Source: an uncultured Parabacteroides sp. (GTDB lineage: Bacteria > Bacteroidota > Bacteroidia > Bacteroidales > Tannerellaceae). Taken from it: a stretch of 62,622 nucleotides of DNA. Positions 35,145 to 44,197 of the stretch are shown piece after piece. Position numbers and translations under genes: made by a program. The DNA lies in assembly GCA_944325335.1 (NCBI GenBank), contig CALUZR010000014.1, positions 1 through 62,622 on the forward strand. Direction: 5' to 3'. Position 1 is the stretch's first letter. Every line of letters begins with the position of its first letter. Below the pieces are notes generated by a model. The model searched no databases and was not told the DNA's origin. It was given only the letters and a program-made list of their open reading frames with translations.

Positions 35145-38100
35145 ATGAACAAAAAAGTACTTACACTTTGTGCGGGCTTTTTGCTCGCTGGTGGTATGCT
35201 TTCCAATGCTTCGGCTGTAGATTTAGCGACAGCGGCAAACACAGGAAAGTATTACAAGATGTTACGTATTGGTCAAAAACATGGCAATAGTGAGCAATGG
35301 CAGACTAATACAGAAGGATTTTCATTGGAATATATAGATGGTAAAATCTGTCTTGACAACAATGATGCTAATGGCATAGACTATTGGAGAGTTTCTGGTT
35401 CAAGTGCAGAAGGTTATACATTAACCAATTTAACAGGTGAAACATTAACCGTAAAAACTCAATCTGTCAATGAAAATAATGTTGCAGGAGAAGAGTTTAC
35501 GAATCTTGACCAAAATGAATGGTATGTTATTGAATGGGAAAATGGAGATACAACTCCTTATGAATTCATCCCTGTAACAGGCTCTGAGTATGAGGCAGGA
35601 ACGAATTATTATTCGGCTGCTTTCGATGCTCAGGAAACTTCTTTAGAGTTGAATACTAGCATATTCAATGCAGTAGAAAATGGCAAGTATTATTATATCG
35701 TTAATGGTGGAGAACCTCAATACAAAGCAGTAAAAAATTCTGACGGTACTTTCTCATTCGTAGAAAACACATCGGATGGCGATGGAGACAACTTGTCATT
35801 GAACGGTGCTACAGCTTTTGAATTGGTTGAAATTGCTGGTGCCGAAGGGCAATACTTGTTAAAAGTAGGAGATTCTTTTATTGCAAAGACATCTACTGGC
35901 TATACTTTCGTAAAGACAGAAGGTGAAGCTACTATCTTCTCTTTCTCTGAAGTTACGAGCCAATCTTTATTGAAAGTTGAAGATTTGACTTATTATGAGT
36001 TGGATGGTTTCTCATTGACTATCACTTACGATAGTGATAAGAAGAGTGTAGCAGGAAATCCGTTTGTAGGACATTTAACTCCGATGGTTTATACCGGTCG
36101 TGGATTTGTTAACGCTCCAGATGGAGAACGTAAATTCTTTTTGAAGAATGAAGAAGGCAAATATATTGTTGCTAAATTGTATGGAAAAGGTGCAACTATC
36201 ACGGAAGATATTTACACATTTACGACAGTAGACGAAGCAACACTATTGCATTTCTTGTCTTGGGCTAATGATGATAAAGATCCAGCTTATTATGGAATGT
36301 TCTCTGCTGAATCTAAGGATTATTATTTGAACAAACAGAACTTAGGTGTATTAGATGACTTGAATGTTTATTTGCCAACTACATCCAGAACTTCTGTTTG
36401 GGAAGATTTACAACCTTCTGCTATTGGTCGCTATGAAATTGCTGGCGTTTGGACTTTGGCTGTTTCTGCTGAAGACATTACGGATACAGCTTTGGAACCT
36501 GTTACTATCGCTGTAAACGGTGCATCTTTGGTTCAAGCTAAAGACTTATTGCTGCAGAAGAAGTTCTTTACAGTTGTTCGCAAAGGTTCTTCTAATCCGC
36601 GTGATTATGCAAACGGTCCGGTTGCTGTAAACGAAAAAGGTGTAGCTGGCGTGGTTTCTTCTTATGGCAATCCGTTGGAAGGACAGTGGGCTATTACTTA
36701 TGACACGAAATCGAATGTGTACACATTAACTAACCGTGAAAATACGGACATTAAGTTTACATTGAACGGTAGCGATTTGTATACTACGAATGCAGATTAC
36801 ACTTATCGTCATGACCACATTACGAATGGCGTATGGCAGTTGACTGATACATTGGTTATCGCTCCGGTTCCCGAACACGCAGCAACCGACGGTTACGAAA
36901 CATTGAAGAACCTGAAGAATGTGAAGTTCAACATCGGTTATGCTTCGGGCGTATATGGCAATGCTTGGTTTACAGAGAACCACGAAGGTGTAAACAACCA
37001 TACAATCGGTTTGGATACAGATGCTGAAAATGCGTTGGTATTCACAGCTACTGAATATGCAGATGCGAAGAAGCGTGTGGAAACTCCGGTTCATGGCTAT
37101 GTATATGTTCCTTCGGATTCGATCTATGTAGTGAGCGAAATTGGTTACATCAATGCAAAGAATGAATACAAGACTGACAAAGATACATTGAAGGTCGTTT
37201 CTTATTCGTTCGTGAACCAGTGGAACGAACCGTTGATTTACGCAGGTATCAAAGACAAGTATGTATCCAGCGTAAACGAAAAGGTTTCAGCTCAGAAGTT
37301 TGCTTTGCGTCAGGATGGCGAACGCTTGAACTTGCGTCCGGTTTACTTGACAGCTGAAGAAAGCTATAGTGCTGAAGATAGAATGTACAATGTATTCGAC
37401 AATAACAAGGATTTGTATAAGATGTACGCTGGCGACGCTGCTAACGGTATCTTAGATAACGTAACATTGTATGACCGTACAGAAAACGATTACTTCGTAG
37501 TTGAACCGACAGACGTTCCGATGTATCGTCCGGTAATCAATCCGTTGGATACGATTTCTATCTATCGCAACGACAACAGCCGTTCGTTACTGTATGAAAA
37601 GGGTGAGTTCTTAGGCATGGAGAATATTGCTGACTTCACGGACATGAATCCTGCCTTCTTGGCTGATACGGCGTATGTACGTTACGATACTTATCGTCCG
37701 CAATACATGTTGGTTGTAGGTGCTGTTAAGCATGATGAAACTACTTACTGCCCGGATCACGGAATCGGCGCGACTTGCCAGCACGCAGATACAGTTCCAG
37801 GTTGGGTTGAAGGTCGTTACTTAGTAAACTTGAAGGATACAGCAATTGCTTGGGACGAAGCTAACAAGCACAAAGATGGTAATCCTTACATCAACTCTGA
37901 GAAGTTCTATAAGTTAGGTTTCGTACAGGCTAAACACATCGGAGACTCTTTGATGATTGAAGCTGTGAAACCGACGGCTGCCGACACAATCAACGTAGGC
38001 ACGGAAGACTTCAACGTCGCTAAGTTTGCATTCCGTTATGTGGATACAGAAGCACAATCGTTTGTAATCGAAACAGCGAACTACAAGAAGTTGAACGAAC

Positions 38101-38447
38101 GCAACGCTGGTGCTCGCGATGGCGAAGGTTACTTGAAGTGGATGAACGGCGTAGTAGTTGTAGTTGACGACATCGAAAATGCTGATGTTTACAACATGAA
38201 CGAAGACGAAGACCGCACGCCGACAGCTAACGAAGCTATCAACGCTGAAGGCGCTATCTCAGTAGTTGCAACTGACGGCGCAGTCATCATCAAGGGCGCA
38301 GAAGGCAAGAACGTAGTAATCGCTACAATCTTGGGTAAAGTCGTAGCTAACGAAACAGTTAACAGCGACAACGAAACGATCGCCGTTCCGGCAGGTATCG
38401 CAGTAGTTTCTGTAGACGGCGAATCATTCAAGGTAGTCGTTAAGTAA
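35145..38447 (+). CDS. Large DUF6383 surface protein with T9SS-like C-terminal domain
   Basis: This 1100-aa protein has a signal peptide (MNKKVLTLCAGFLLAGGMLS, cleavage near ASA). Its body of short beta-rich units lacks CAZyme motifs. The C-terminal 70 residues (AEGAISVVATDGAVIIKGAE to SVDGESFKVVVK) match the DUF6383/T9SS-type sorting domain. It is probably exported by the type IX system and displayed on the surface, perhaps as an S-layer-like or glycoprotein component. Related Parabacteroides surface proteins are phase variable. Codon use is loose and AT-rich up to roughly 36.5 kb and then strongly biased, like tpiA, suggesting a mosaic. Transcription probably passes through structured RNA copy A. 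Confidence 0.85.
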   Translation: MNKKVLTLCAGFLLAGGMLSNASAVDLATAANTGKYYKMLRIGQKHGNSEQWQTNTEGFSLEYIDGKICLDNNDANGIDYWRVSGSSAEGYTLTNLTGETLTVKTQSVNENNVAGEEFTNLDQNEWYVIEWENGDTTPYEFIPVTGSEYEAGTNYYSAAFDAQETSLELNTSIFNAVENGKYYYIVNGGEPQYKAVKNSDGTFSFVENTSDGDGDNLSLNGATAFELVEIAGAEGQYLLKVGDSFIAKTSTGYTFVKTEGEATIFSFSEVTSQSLLKVEDLTYYELDGFSLTITYDSDKKSVAGNPFVGHLTPMVYTGRGFVNAPDGERKFFLKNEEGKYIVAKLYGKGATITEDIYTFTTVDEATLLHFLSWANDDKDPAYYGMFSAESKDYYLNKQNLGVLDDLNVYLPTTSRTSVWEDLQPSAIGRYEIAGVWTLAVSAEDITDTALEPVTIAVNGASLVQAKDLLLQKKFFTVVRKGSSNPRDYANGPVAVNEKGVAGVVSSYGNPLEGQWAITYDTKSNVYTLTNRENTDIKFTLNGSDLYTTNADYTYRHDHITNGVWQLTDTLVIAPVPEHAATDGYETLKNLKNVKFNIGYASGVYGNAWFTENHEGVNNHTIGLDTDAENALVFTATEYADAKKRVETPVHGYVYVPSDSIYVVSEIGYINAKNEYKTDKDTLKVVSYSFVNQWNEPLIYAGIKDKYVSSVNEKVSAQKFALRQDGERLNLRPVYLTAEESYSAEDRMYNVFDNNKDLYKMYAGDAANGILDNVTLYDRTENDYFVVEPTDVPMYRPVINPLDTISIYRNDNSRSLLYEKGEFLGMENIADFTDMNPAFLADTAYVRYDTYRPQYMLVVGAVKHDETTYCPDHGIGATCQHADTVPGWVEGRYLVNLKDTAIAWDEANKHKDGNPYINSEKFYKLGFVQAKHIGDSLMIEAVKPTAADTINVGTEDFNVAKFAFRYVDTEAQSFVIETANYKKLNERNAGARDGEGYLKWMNGVVVVVDDIENADVYNMNEDEDRTPTANEAINAEGAISVVATDGAVIIKGAEGKNVVIATILGKVVANETVNSDNETIAVPAGIAVVSVDGESFKVVVK

Positions 38448-38482
38448 ACAAGATACTGAAATTTAATTGTTAATAAATGGCA

Positions 38483-38524
38483 GTGCTGCAAGGAAAAGCC
38501 GCCTGTGAAGGTCGCGAGCAGCAC
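38483..38524 (+). terminator. Hairpin after DUF6383 gene
   Basis: GTGCTGC (38483-38489) pairs with GCAGCAC (38518-38524) around a long loop, without a clear T run. It is a weak candidate; the stronger terminator is at 38612. Confidence 0.45.
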
Positions 38525-38526
38525 AT

Positions 38527-38575
38527 CATAACATTAGTATTAATAATGTAATAAGAAAAATTCTATTCAAGGCGC
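38527..38575 (-). other. Possible inverted leader remnant of a DUF6383-type gene
   Basis: On the minus strand GAATAGAA ... ACATTATTAATACT ... GTTATG resembles the leader and start of the gene at 444 (GAATAGAA ... ACATTATTAATACT ... GTTATG). The frame that follows is not family-like. The shared block is AT-rich and short, so chance or a common palindromic site is possible. Confidence 0.35.
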
Positions 38576-38611
38576 TCCCTTCTGGGAAGAACGGAGCGTG
38601 AAACTCTTAAG

Positions 38612-38650
38612 AGCCTCTTTCTGGTTTCAGCTGGAAGGGGCTTTTTCTTT
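38612..38650 (+). terminator. Intrinsic terminator downstream of DUF6383 gene
   Basis: AGCCTCTTTC pairs imperfectly with GGAAGGGGCT (38633-38642), followed by TTTTCTTT. Confidence 0.75.
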
Positions 38651-38664
38651 ATTAGGATAGCATG

Positions 38665-38754
38665 ACGGGTAGCTTCAGACCCGTGGGACGGGTAGCCTCG
38701 TACCCGTGTGGCGGTTAGCTTCGGAACCGTGGGACAGTTAGCCTCGGAACCTTC
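38665..38754. repeat. Palindrome array, 23-bp period (ACGGGTAGC...CCCGT)
   Basis: Four units begin at 38665, 38688, 38711 and 38734. Early units read GGGTAGCTTCAGACCC; later ones drift to GGTTAGCTTCGGAACC with matching changes in both arms. Confidence 0.9.
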
Positions 38755-38764
38755 CGTCGGCATC

Positions 38765-38856
38765 GAACGTAGTACTACGTTACGGCCGAACATAGCACTA
38801 CGTCACGACCAGACGTAACGCTACGTCTGCACCGAACGTAGTACTACGTCTGGTGT
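38765..38856. repeat. Palindrome array, 23-bp period (ACGTAGTACTACGT)
   Basis: Four units begin at 38765, 38788, 38811 and 38834 with cores ACGTAGTACTACGT, CATAGCACTACG, ACGTAACGCTACGT and ACGTAGTACTACGT. It directly follows the 38665 array but has an unrelated palindrome. Confidence 0.9.
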
Positions 38857-38894
38857 CGACGCAAATGTAAAAGGGATTTAACATAATGCCTTTC

Positions 38895-38952
38895 GCAACT
38901 CAGCAAGGACATCGCTTGCAACTCAGCAAGGGCAACACTTGCAACTCGGCAA
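38895..38952. repeat. Palindrome array, 23-bp period (CTTGCAACTCAGCAAG)
   Basis: GCAACTC starts at 38895, 38918 and 38941. The dyad is CTTGC-aactca-GCAAG. It is the third distinct array within the 576-bp convergent gap 38448-39023. Confidence 0.85.
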
Positions 38953-39023
38953 AAACAATGCGTAAAAAAAGGAACCGAGAGCGGCTGCCCCCGATTCCTC
39001 ATTCTTCATTCATAATTCTTCAT

Positions 39024-42000
39024 TCACTTCGTCTTCTCCGCCCAGATATTACCTGGATACAGCTCCAAGGCTTTGGCGAAATCAGCTTGTGCGGCCTTTT
39101 CGTCTTGCTTCAAGAGGTGTACCAGTCCGGAATAGAAGGCGATGTTGCTCTCACGCACATTCTGGTTGGCCTCGCCGAACTTCGCATACGAATCGAGTGC
39201 CGTCCGGGTGCGTTCCAAGAAGGCTTCCATTTCCTGCAATGCAGCCTTGGCTTCCGCGGTCTTGCCCAGCTTCTGCAATGCCTTTACGCGGTAGTAAGCC
39301 AAATCGGAGAGACCGCGCGGGTATTTGGCGTCGGCCGCCTTTTGGAAGAACTCTTTCGCTTTCGCAGATTGATTCAATCCTTCGTAAGCAACGCCTGTCA
39401 GGTAATAAGCCTTCACTTCGCTGCCGCCCCGGTACGATGGAGCCACTTCGAGGTTGGCCGGATATTGGTTCGCGAGGTCGAATTCCTGGATAGCCTCTTC
39501 ATATTGCTTCTTGTCTAATAGCGACAACCCTTTGAGCATGTGCGAATCGACATAGATATCGTGGATCTGTCCGCCGCCTTCCCAGAGGTGGAAATGACGA
39601 TCCTTCATGATGTCGATAGCCTCATCGTAATGCCCCGTCGCATTGTAGAGGGAGAGGAGGCGCATCACGGCGTCGTCGTGCTTCATCACCGTCTTCAGGT
39701 GGGATTCCAACCGCTTCAGGCGCGTATCCAGCGACGCATTGGCCGATTCGAATATCTTATCCGATTCGGTAAAGAGCAAGGCATCGTCCGGATTGGCCTT
39801 AATAGCCCGGTCGTAGTAATCCATCGACTTCGTCCAGTCTTTCTGTTGCCCGTAAGCAAAACCTACGTTGCGGAGCGAGATGGAGAAGTCCGGCTTCAGC
39901 TCTGTCGACTTCAACCATTCAGCCAATGCGCGTTCTTTCTGCCCGATGTAATACAACAGGTTGCCATAATAATAATGGCCCCACGCGCTGTTCGGCTGTT
40001 CCTGCAAAAGCGCATCAAACAGATTCACCTCTTCGAGGCGCAACGGATAGACGTTCAAGGGCGAGAGCTTGTCGGCCTGTGCCAGACATTCGCCCGCAGC
40101 CGTCTTGTTCCCTTGTTGCATCAAAGCGTATGCCTTATAATAATAGGTAAGCGGAGCCGTGGAGAAGGGTTTGCCCAGTTGGATGGCTTCGTCCAGCAAT
40201 TTACAAGCATCGCCGTACGCGCCGATGGTCAGGTAATTGTTCGCCACTTCCAGCATTTCTTGGATGGCTACCAATCCTTCGGTTTGCTCTTCCATCCGGG
40301 TTTTCAACGCTGAGGCGTCGCCTTTCTCCAAGAAACTGCCCTCGATGACGCTCCAATAATCCAGCGGGTCGATGGTCTGGATATAGGCTAATGTCGCACG
40401 GGCTTCGTCCGCCTTGCCCATCTTCCGGAGGATATAGGCTTTCAGGCTCTGGGCTTGGATGTCGCGTTGCCCTACGTAGAGCGACTGGGTAATCATATCC
40501 AATGCCTTCGGGTAATCGTTCTGCAAGAGTGCCAATACAGCCAGGCCGTAGAAGGCGGGGTGTTTATAATCCGGCGTCCAGGTAGCGGCCCAATAGTTGT
40601 TCTCTGCCTGGTGGTAATCGCCCGTCAGCTGGTAGAGATAACCCAAATAGTACAACGCTTCGGCATCCTTTACCCGGGTATAATCATGCGAAAGGCGGGC
40701 TTGCGCTTTGAGCAGATGTTCTTCGGCTTTATCCCATTTGCCTTGGCGCAGATAGTGCTTCCCGACCTCGATATTCACCCGTGCATCCATCGGATCCCGG
40801 CGCAGGGCTTCGTTGTAAAAGTCCATATAGTCGAGGCGGGCGTTGTTGAATTGGTCGACGCGCAGGCCGGCCAAGTACAGCTCTTCGTTCGTCTTGTATT
40901 CGTCTACCGGCTTTGTCCCGTCGATCACCTTCGGTAGCGGCTTGTCTTCGTCCAGTTCGATGGGGCGGTAATCTACCAGCACATTCCCGGCGGCATCACA
41001 CAGCGAGACGTACAGGTCAGACGGCTTCACGCCCGAGGGCACCGACACTTCGTCCAGGAAGTAGCGGTCCGGGTCGATGGTGATGGTCTTCTCCATCAAT
41101 ACCTGCTCTTTATTCTTCACCAATACCTTGGCGCCTTCATACAGCGTCGTAGCACAGAAGCCCACGCGGTATTTTCCATTCTCGGCGGGTTCGAAGTTGA
41201 CGGCCGCATCCACGGTCGCGTTCTTACAACCCTTGATTCCCTTAATCGGGTACCATATCTGGCTGAACTCCCGGATTTCGCCCGGATTAATCCAGCTATA
41301 GTCCGGCTGGTTGTCGGAGTAGGCGCCTACCATCAGCTCAAGGTAATGCCCGTCTTTGTCCGACAAGATCTTGTTCCACATGTGCCCGCTCGGGTTGTTT
41401 CCCCAGAGGAAGAACTTCTTTCCGGGGACCACGTGACGGTTGGCTACGTGCACCGTACCGGCATCTTTCGCGTAATCGTATCCGGCCAGGAACTCCATCT
41501 CGCTTCCCCAAGCGAAGATCGAGCGCGAATCGCCTGTGTAGTTCGCCCAGCGGGAAAGGTCGGCCTGCTCGCCGCTCCCCAGCACCGCTTCGCCCATCGG
41601 CCAGCGCGTGAAGTAGACTTTGCTATGGTCGGCGCCAAACTGTACATCGGGCGGGAAGATCACTTGGTAATGCTCATCGCAATGTACCGACACGTTCGCC
41701 CAATAGAGCATGGACTGGATCATCGGCGTCGGGTTGGACACCATAATCTTCGCCTCTACCCACGAGCGGTTCGGGAAGACCGACACGCCGACAGACCATT
41801 TCAGGCGATGGCGCAAATCCGTCTCGCCCACCCAGATCGTCTTGCTGCCGTCTGCATTCTCTTGCATCTTCCAGTTGGTCGGCAAATAAGTAGTAGCACG
41901 GTGGTGGTCCGGGATGTTCCATTCCACGCCGCCCGACAGCCAAGCGCCCAGCATACCAATCAACGCCGGCTTTACGCCGGTCTGCGTATAGAAGAAATGG

Positions 42001-42323
42001 TAACCGTTCGTCTTGTCGGTAGCCGCAAAGATACGTCCGCCAATTTCCGGCAAGATAGAGATGTCTACGTATTCATTCTTCAGGTTTAACACACGATAGT
42101 CCTGATCTACTTGGCGTTCGGTCAGGACATCATACAATGGGTAAGGATAAATATACCCTTCAGCGCCTTGGTAGACGCGCCCCGTAAAAAAGATAGGATC
42201 GATTTCCGGATTCCCAATCTCGTAGGTGGGAATCTTTTCGGTGACGGACTTCATTTCCACCTGCTGCCCCCACGCAGGCATCGCCATCGCCATCAAGAGA
42301 GGCAAAACTAATTTAGCTTTCAT
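39024..42323 (-). CDS. DUF5107 and tetratricopeptide-repeat protein
   Basis: This 1099-aa protein has a signal peptide (MKAKLVLPLLMAMAMPAWG). The first half is a DUF5107 module with a mutarotase-like beta-sandwich (GGRIFAATDKTNGYHFFYTQ, GGVEWNIPDHH, SWVEAKIMVSNPTPMIQSML). The second half, from about residue 480, holds many TPR units (YEEAIQEFDLANQYPANLEV, AWGHYYYGNLLYYIGQKERA). DUF5107 proteins occur in polysaccharide loci and are thought to be glycosidase-like, but the activity is unproven. It lies downstream of susCD on the same strand and is probably the effector of the locus. Confidence 0.9.
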   Translation of the reverse strand: MKAKLVLPLLMAMAMPAWGQQVEMKSVTEKIPTYEIGNPEIDPIFFTGRVYQGAEGYIYPYPLYDVLTERQVDQDYRVLNLKNEYVDISILPEIGGRIFAATDKTNGYHFFYTQTGVKPALIGMLGAWLSGGVEWNIPDHHRATTYLPTNWKMQENADGSKTIWVGETDLRHRLKWSVGVSVFPNRSWVEAKIMVSNPTPMIQSMLYWANVSVHCDEHYQVIFPPDVQFGADHSKVYFTRWPMGEAVLGSGEQADLSRWANYTGDSRSIFAWGSEMEFLAGYDYAKDAGTVHVANRHVVPGKKFFLWGNNPSGHMWNKILSDKDGHYLELMVGAYSDNQPDYSWINPGEIREFSQIWYPIKGIKGCKNATVDAAVNFEPAENGKYRVGFCATTLYEGAKVLVKNKEQVLMEKTITIDPDRYFLDEVSVPSGVKPSDLYVSLCDAAGNVLVDYRPIELDEDKPLPKVIDGTKPVDEYKTNEELYLAGLRVDQFNNARLDYMDFYNEALRRDPMDARVNIEVGKHYLRQGKWDKAEEHLLKAQARLSHDYTRVKDAEALYYLGYLYQLTGDYHQAENNYWAATWTPDYKHPAFYGLAVLALLQNDYPKALDMITQSLYVGQRDIQAQSLKAYILRKMGKADEARATLAYIQTIDPLDYWSVIEGSFLEKGDASALKTRMEEQTEGLVAIQEMLEVANNYLTIGAYGDACKLLDEAIQLGKPFSTAPLTYYYKAYALMQQGNKTAAGECLAQADKLSPLNVYPLRLEEVNLFDALLQEQPNSAWGHYYYGNLLYYIGQKERALAEWLKSTELKPDFSISLRNVGFAYGQQKDWTKSMDYYDRAIKANPDDALLFTESDKIFESANASLDTRLKRLESHLKTVMKHDDAVMRLLSLYNATGHYDEAIDIMKDRHFHLWEGGGQIHDIYVDSHMLKGLSLLDKKQYEEAIQEFDLANQYPANLEVAPSYRGGSEVKAYYLTGVAYEGLNQSAKAKEFFQKAADAKYPRGLSDLAYYRVKALQKLGKTAEAKAALQEMEAFLERTRTALDSYAKFGEANQNVRESNIAFYSGLVHLLKQDEKAAQADFAKALELYPGNIWAEKTK

Positions 42324-42362
42324 GGTCTATCTGTTTAATTGACTAAGTACTTTCATTCTATT

Positions 42363-42434
42363 AAACACAGAGACACGGAGGCACAGAGCCTTTATTTATG
42401 TACTATATCTCCGTGTCTTTGTGTCTCTGTGTTT
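42363..42434. repeat. Long imperfect inverted repeat (CACAGAGACACGGAG type)
   Basis: AAACACAGAGACACGGAG (42363-42380) pairs with CTCCGTGTC...TCTGTGTTT (42409-42434); the right arm has eight extra bases. It lies just upstream of the DUF5107 ATG. A similar repeat is at 53958-54032. Confidence 0.8.
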
Positions 42435-42466
42435 ACTTAATTGCAAAGGATTTTCTCCCTCGCTAT

Positions 42467-42579
42467 CCTTGGTAATACTACCCAGAGACCCTTGGTAATG
42501 CTTCCAAGGCATCCTGGGTAATACTTCCAAGACACCCTTGGTAACGTTACCAAGCCAGGCTTGGTAGTACTGCCAAGGG
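42467..42579. repeat. Palindrome array, 23-bp period (CTTGGTAACGTTACCAAG)
   Basis: Units begin at 42467, 42490, 42513, 42536 and 42559. The arms stay complementary although the centre changes (CCTTGGTAATGCTTCCAAGG, CTTGGTAACGTTACCAAG, CTTGGTAGTACTGCCAAG). It lies between susD and the DUF5107 gene. Confidence 0.92.
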
Positions 42580-42592
42580 TGTTGAGGTAAGT

Positions 42593-44176
42593 TTATCGGG
42601 TCAGATTCGGATTCATACCCGAATCACTGGACGGATAAGGCAAATAGATAGAAGATTCGCCGTTCCATGTCTGGCCTGCATCGATGACCACATTTTCTTG
42701 TCTTGTGATGCCTGGAGCCACCTCAATCGGTGCATTCTGTTTGCGGCTATTGAAGAAATCTTCTAACATTTCCAAACGCATCATATCGTCGCGGCGTGTC
42801 ACCAAGGCAACCCAGTAACCGGCTACTTCCCAACCATGTTCCTGTACAGCTAAGTTGATAAAGGCATCGGCACTCAAACCCGAAACAGGTTCTTCACCGG
42901 CACGTTCACGCACTTGATTCAAACATTCGTAGGCTTGCGCATTCGGCGTACCGTCGGCACGGGCTTGCGATTCCGCATACCAAAGCAATACTTCCGAGTA
43001 GCGCACGAGGCGATGACGATGGTCGTTGGTCATTAACGCGGTATTACCCGGTTTCGTGTAATCGTAATCACCACCATCTTCTGCAATTGAGAAGATGCTA
43101 TACATCGGCTGTTGTTCCGGTACGCGTTCGTCCCACCAGTCTACTAACTCTCCGCCTTCGGTATTACCTAACAAAATCTTGGGATTGAAAGTCGCGTCTT
43201 TACGAGGGCCTTCGGGGAATTCTTTCCAGAATTTGATTTCACCGAAACCATCGCCCCAGCCACCCAGTGACTCAAACAAGTTACTGGAAGTCATCTGTGA
43301 ATCCTCACGCCAAGAAGCATTCGAACGAGAGAAGCAGATACCTACCACGGTTTCGTTCGTGTAGTTATGGCTCGGCGCATAGACATGCTTATATTCCGGT
43401 TCAAGTATATACTCGTAAGTTCCGGCATTCACGCCGTCGATAACCTCTTTCAGTTCTGTGGCTGCCGAAGCATAGTATTGTGTTTGCTTCATGGGCCAAC
43501 CTGCCATTGCCATATATACTGCACCTAATGTAGCCTGAGCTGCTTGTTTCGTAATGTAAATGTTTGCACCATTCAAGTAACGTGGAGCTGTTGAATAGCT
43601 TGTAGGCAACAAATTCTTACATTCCGTCAAATCCTGTACGATCTGGTTATAGACTTCTTCTACGGGAGCTAATGTGCGTTCGTAGTTTACTTCTGTATCC
43701 AATATCAAAGGAATTGGACCAAAACGACGTACCAACCAAAAATAGTTGATAGCACGCCAGAATTTAGCCTGCCCCATGGCGATATTGATTTCTTCATCTG
43801 TAGTAGGAGTCTTTCCACCGTTTTCAATGATATAATTAGCGGCTTTGATCGCTACATAAGAGGTACTCCATGCAGCTTCCACACCTTTATTGTCGTTTGC
43901 CGGATGGAATGCATCCACTTCGGCATACGCTTGTTTGTTACTTCCAGGGTTGGCTGTCAAGTCATCACCTTGCCAACTGGGGATTGTCGGGTTGGTATTT
44001 GTCTGTGTCTGACAAACTTTACTATACAGTGCATACGTTGCCATATCCAACTCTTCCTGCGTAGCGAAGAAAGTAGTCGGAGTCAATTGTCCTTTCGGGT
44101 CTTCCTGCAAAAAGTCGCTGCAAGAGGTCGAAAGCAAGGTTGCACCTAATGCCAATAATATATATTTAGCTTTCAT
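42593..44176 (-). CDS. susD: SusD/RagB-family nutrient-binding lipoprotein
   Basis: This 527-aa protein has a lipobox (LLSTSC, Cys19), an N-terminal SusD-like helical region (DFLQEDPKGQLTPTTFFATQ, AYSKV-type TPR helices) and the C-terminal RagB/SusD block (RLVRYSEVLLWYAESQARAD, ECLNQVRERAG). It sits as a lid on the SusC transporter at the cell surface and binds the ligand. The gene follows susC after 21 bp. Confidence 0.95.
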   Translation of the reverse strand: MKAKYILLALGATLLSTSCSDFLQEDPKGQLTPTTFFATQEELDMATYALYSKVCQTQTNTNPTIPSWQGDDLTANPGSNKQAYAEVDAFHPANDNKGVEAAWSTSYVAIKAANYIIENGGKTPTTDEEINIAMGQAKFWRAINYFWLVRRFGPIPLILDTEVNYERTLAPVEEVYNQIVQDLTECKNLLPTSYSTAPRYLNGANIYITKQAAQATLGAVYMAMAGWPMKQTQYYASAATELKEVIDGVNAGTYEYILEPEYKHVYAPSHNYTNETVVGICFSRSNASWREDSQMTSSNLFESLGGWGDGFGEIKFWKEFPEGPRKDATFNPKILLGNTEGGELVDWWDERVPEQQPMYSIFSIAEDGGDYDYTKPGNTALMTNDHRHRLVRYSEVLLWYAESQARADGTPNAQAYECLNQVRERAGEEPVSGLSADAFINLAVQEHGWEVAGYWVALVTRRDDMMRLEMLEDFFNSRKQNAPIEVAPGITRQENVVIDAGQTWNGESSIYLPYPSSDSGMNPNLTR

Positions 44177-44197
44177 AATATTGATCCTTTTTAATGA

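Noticed and set aside
38189..38524. Open frame on the minus strand starting at the leader-like block
   Set aside because: It is the complement of the highly biased 3' end of the DUF6383 gene and shows no family resemblance.
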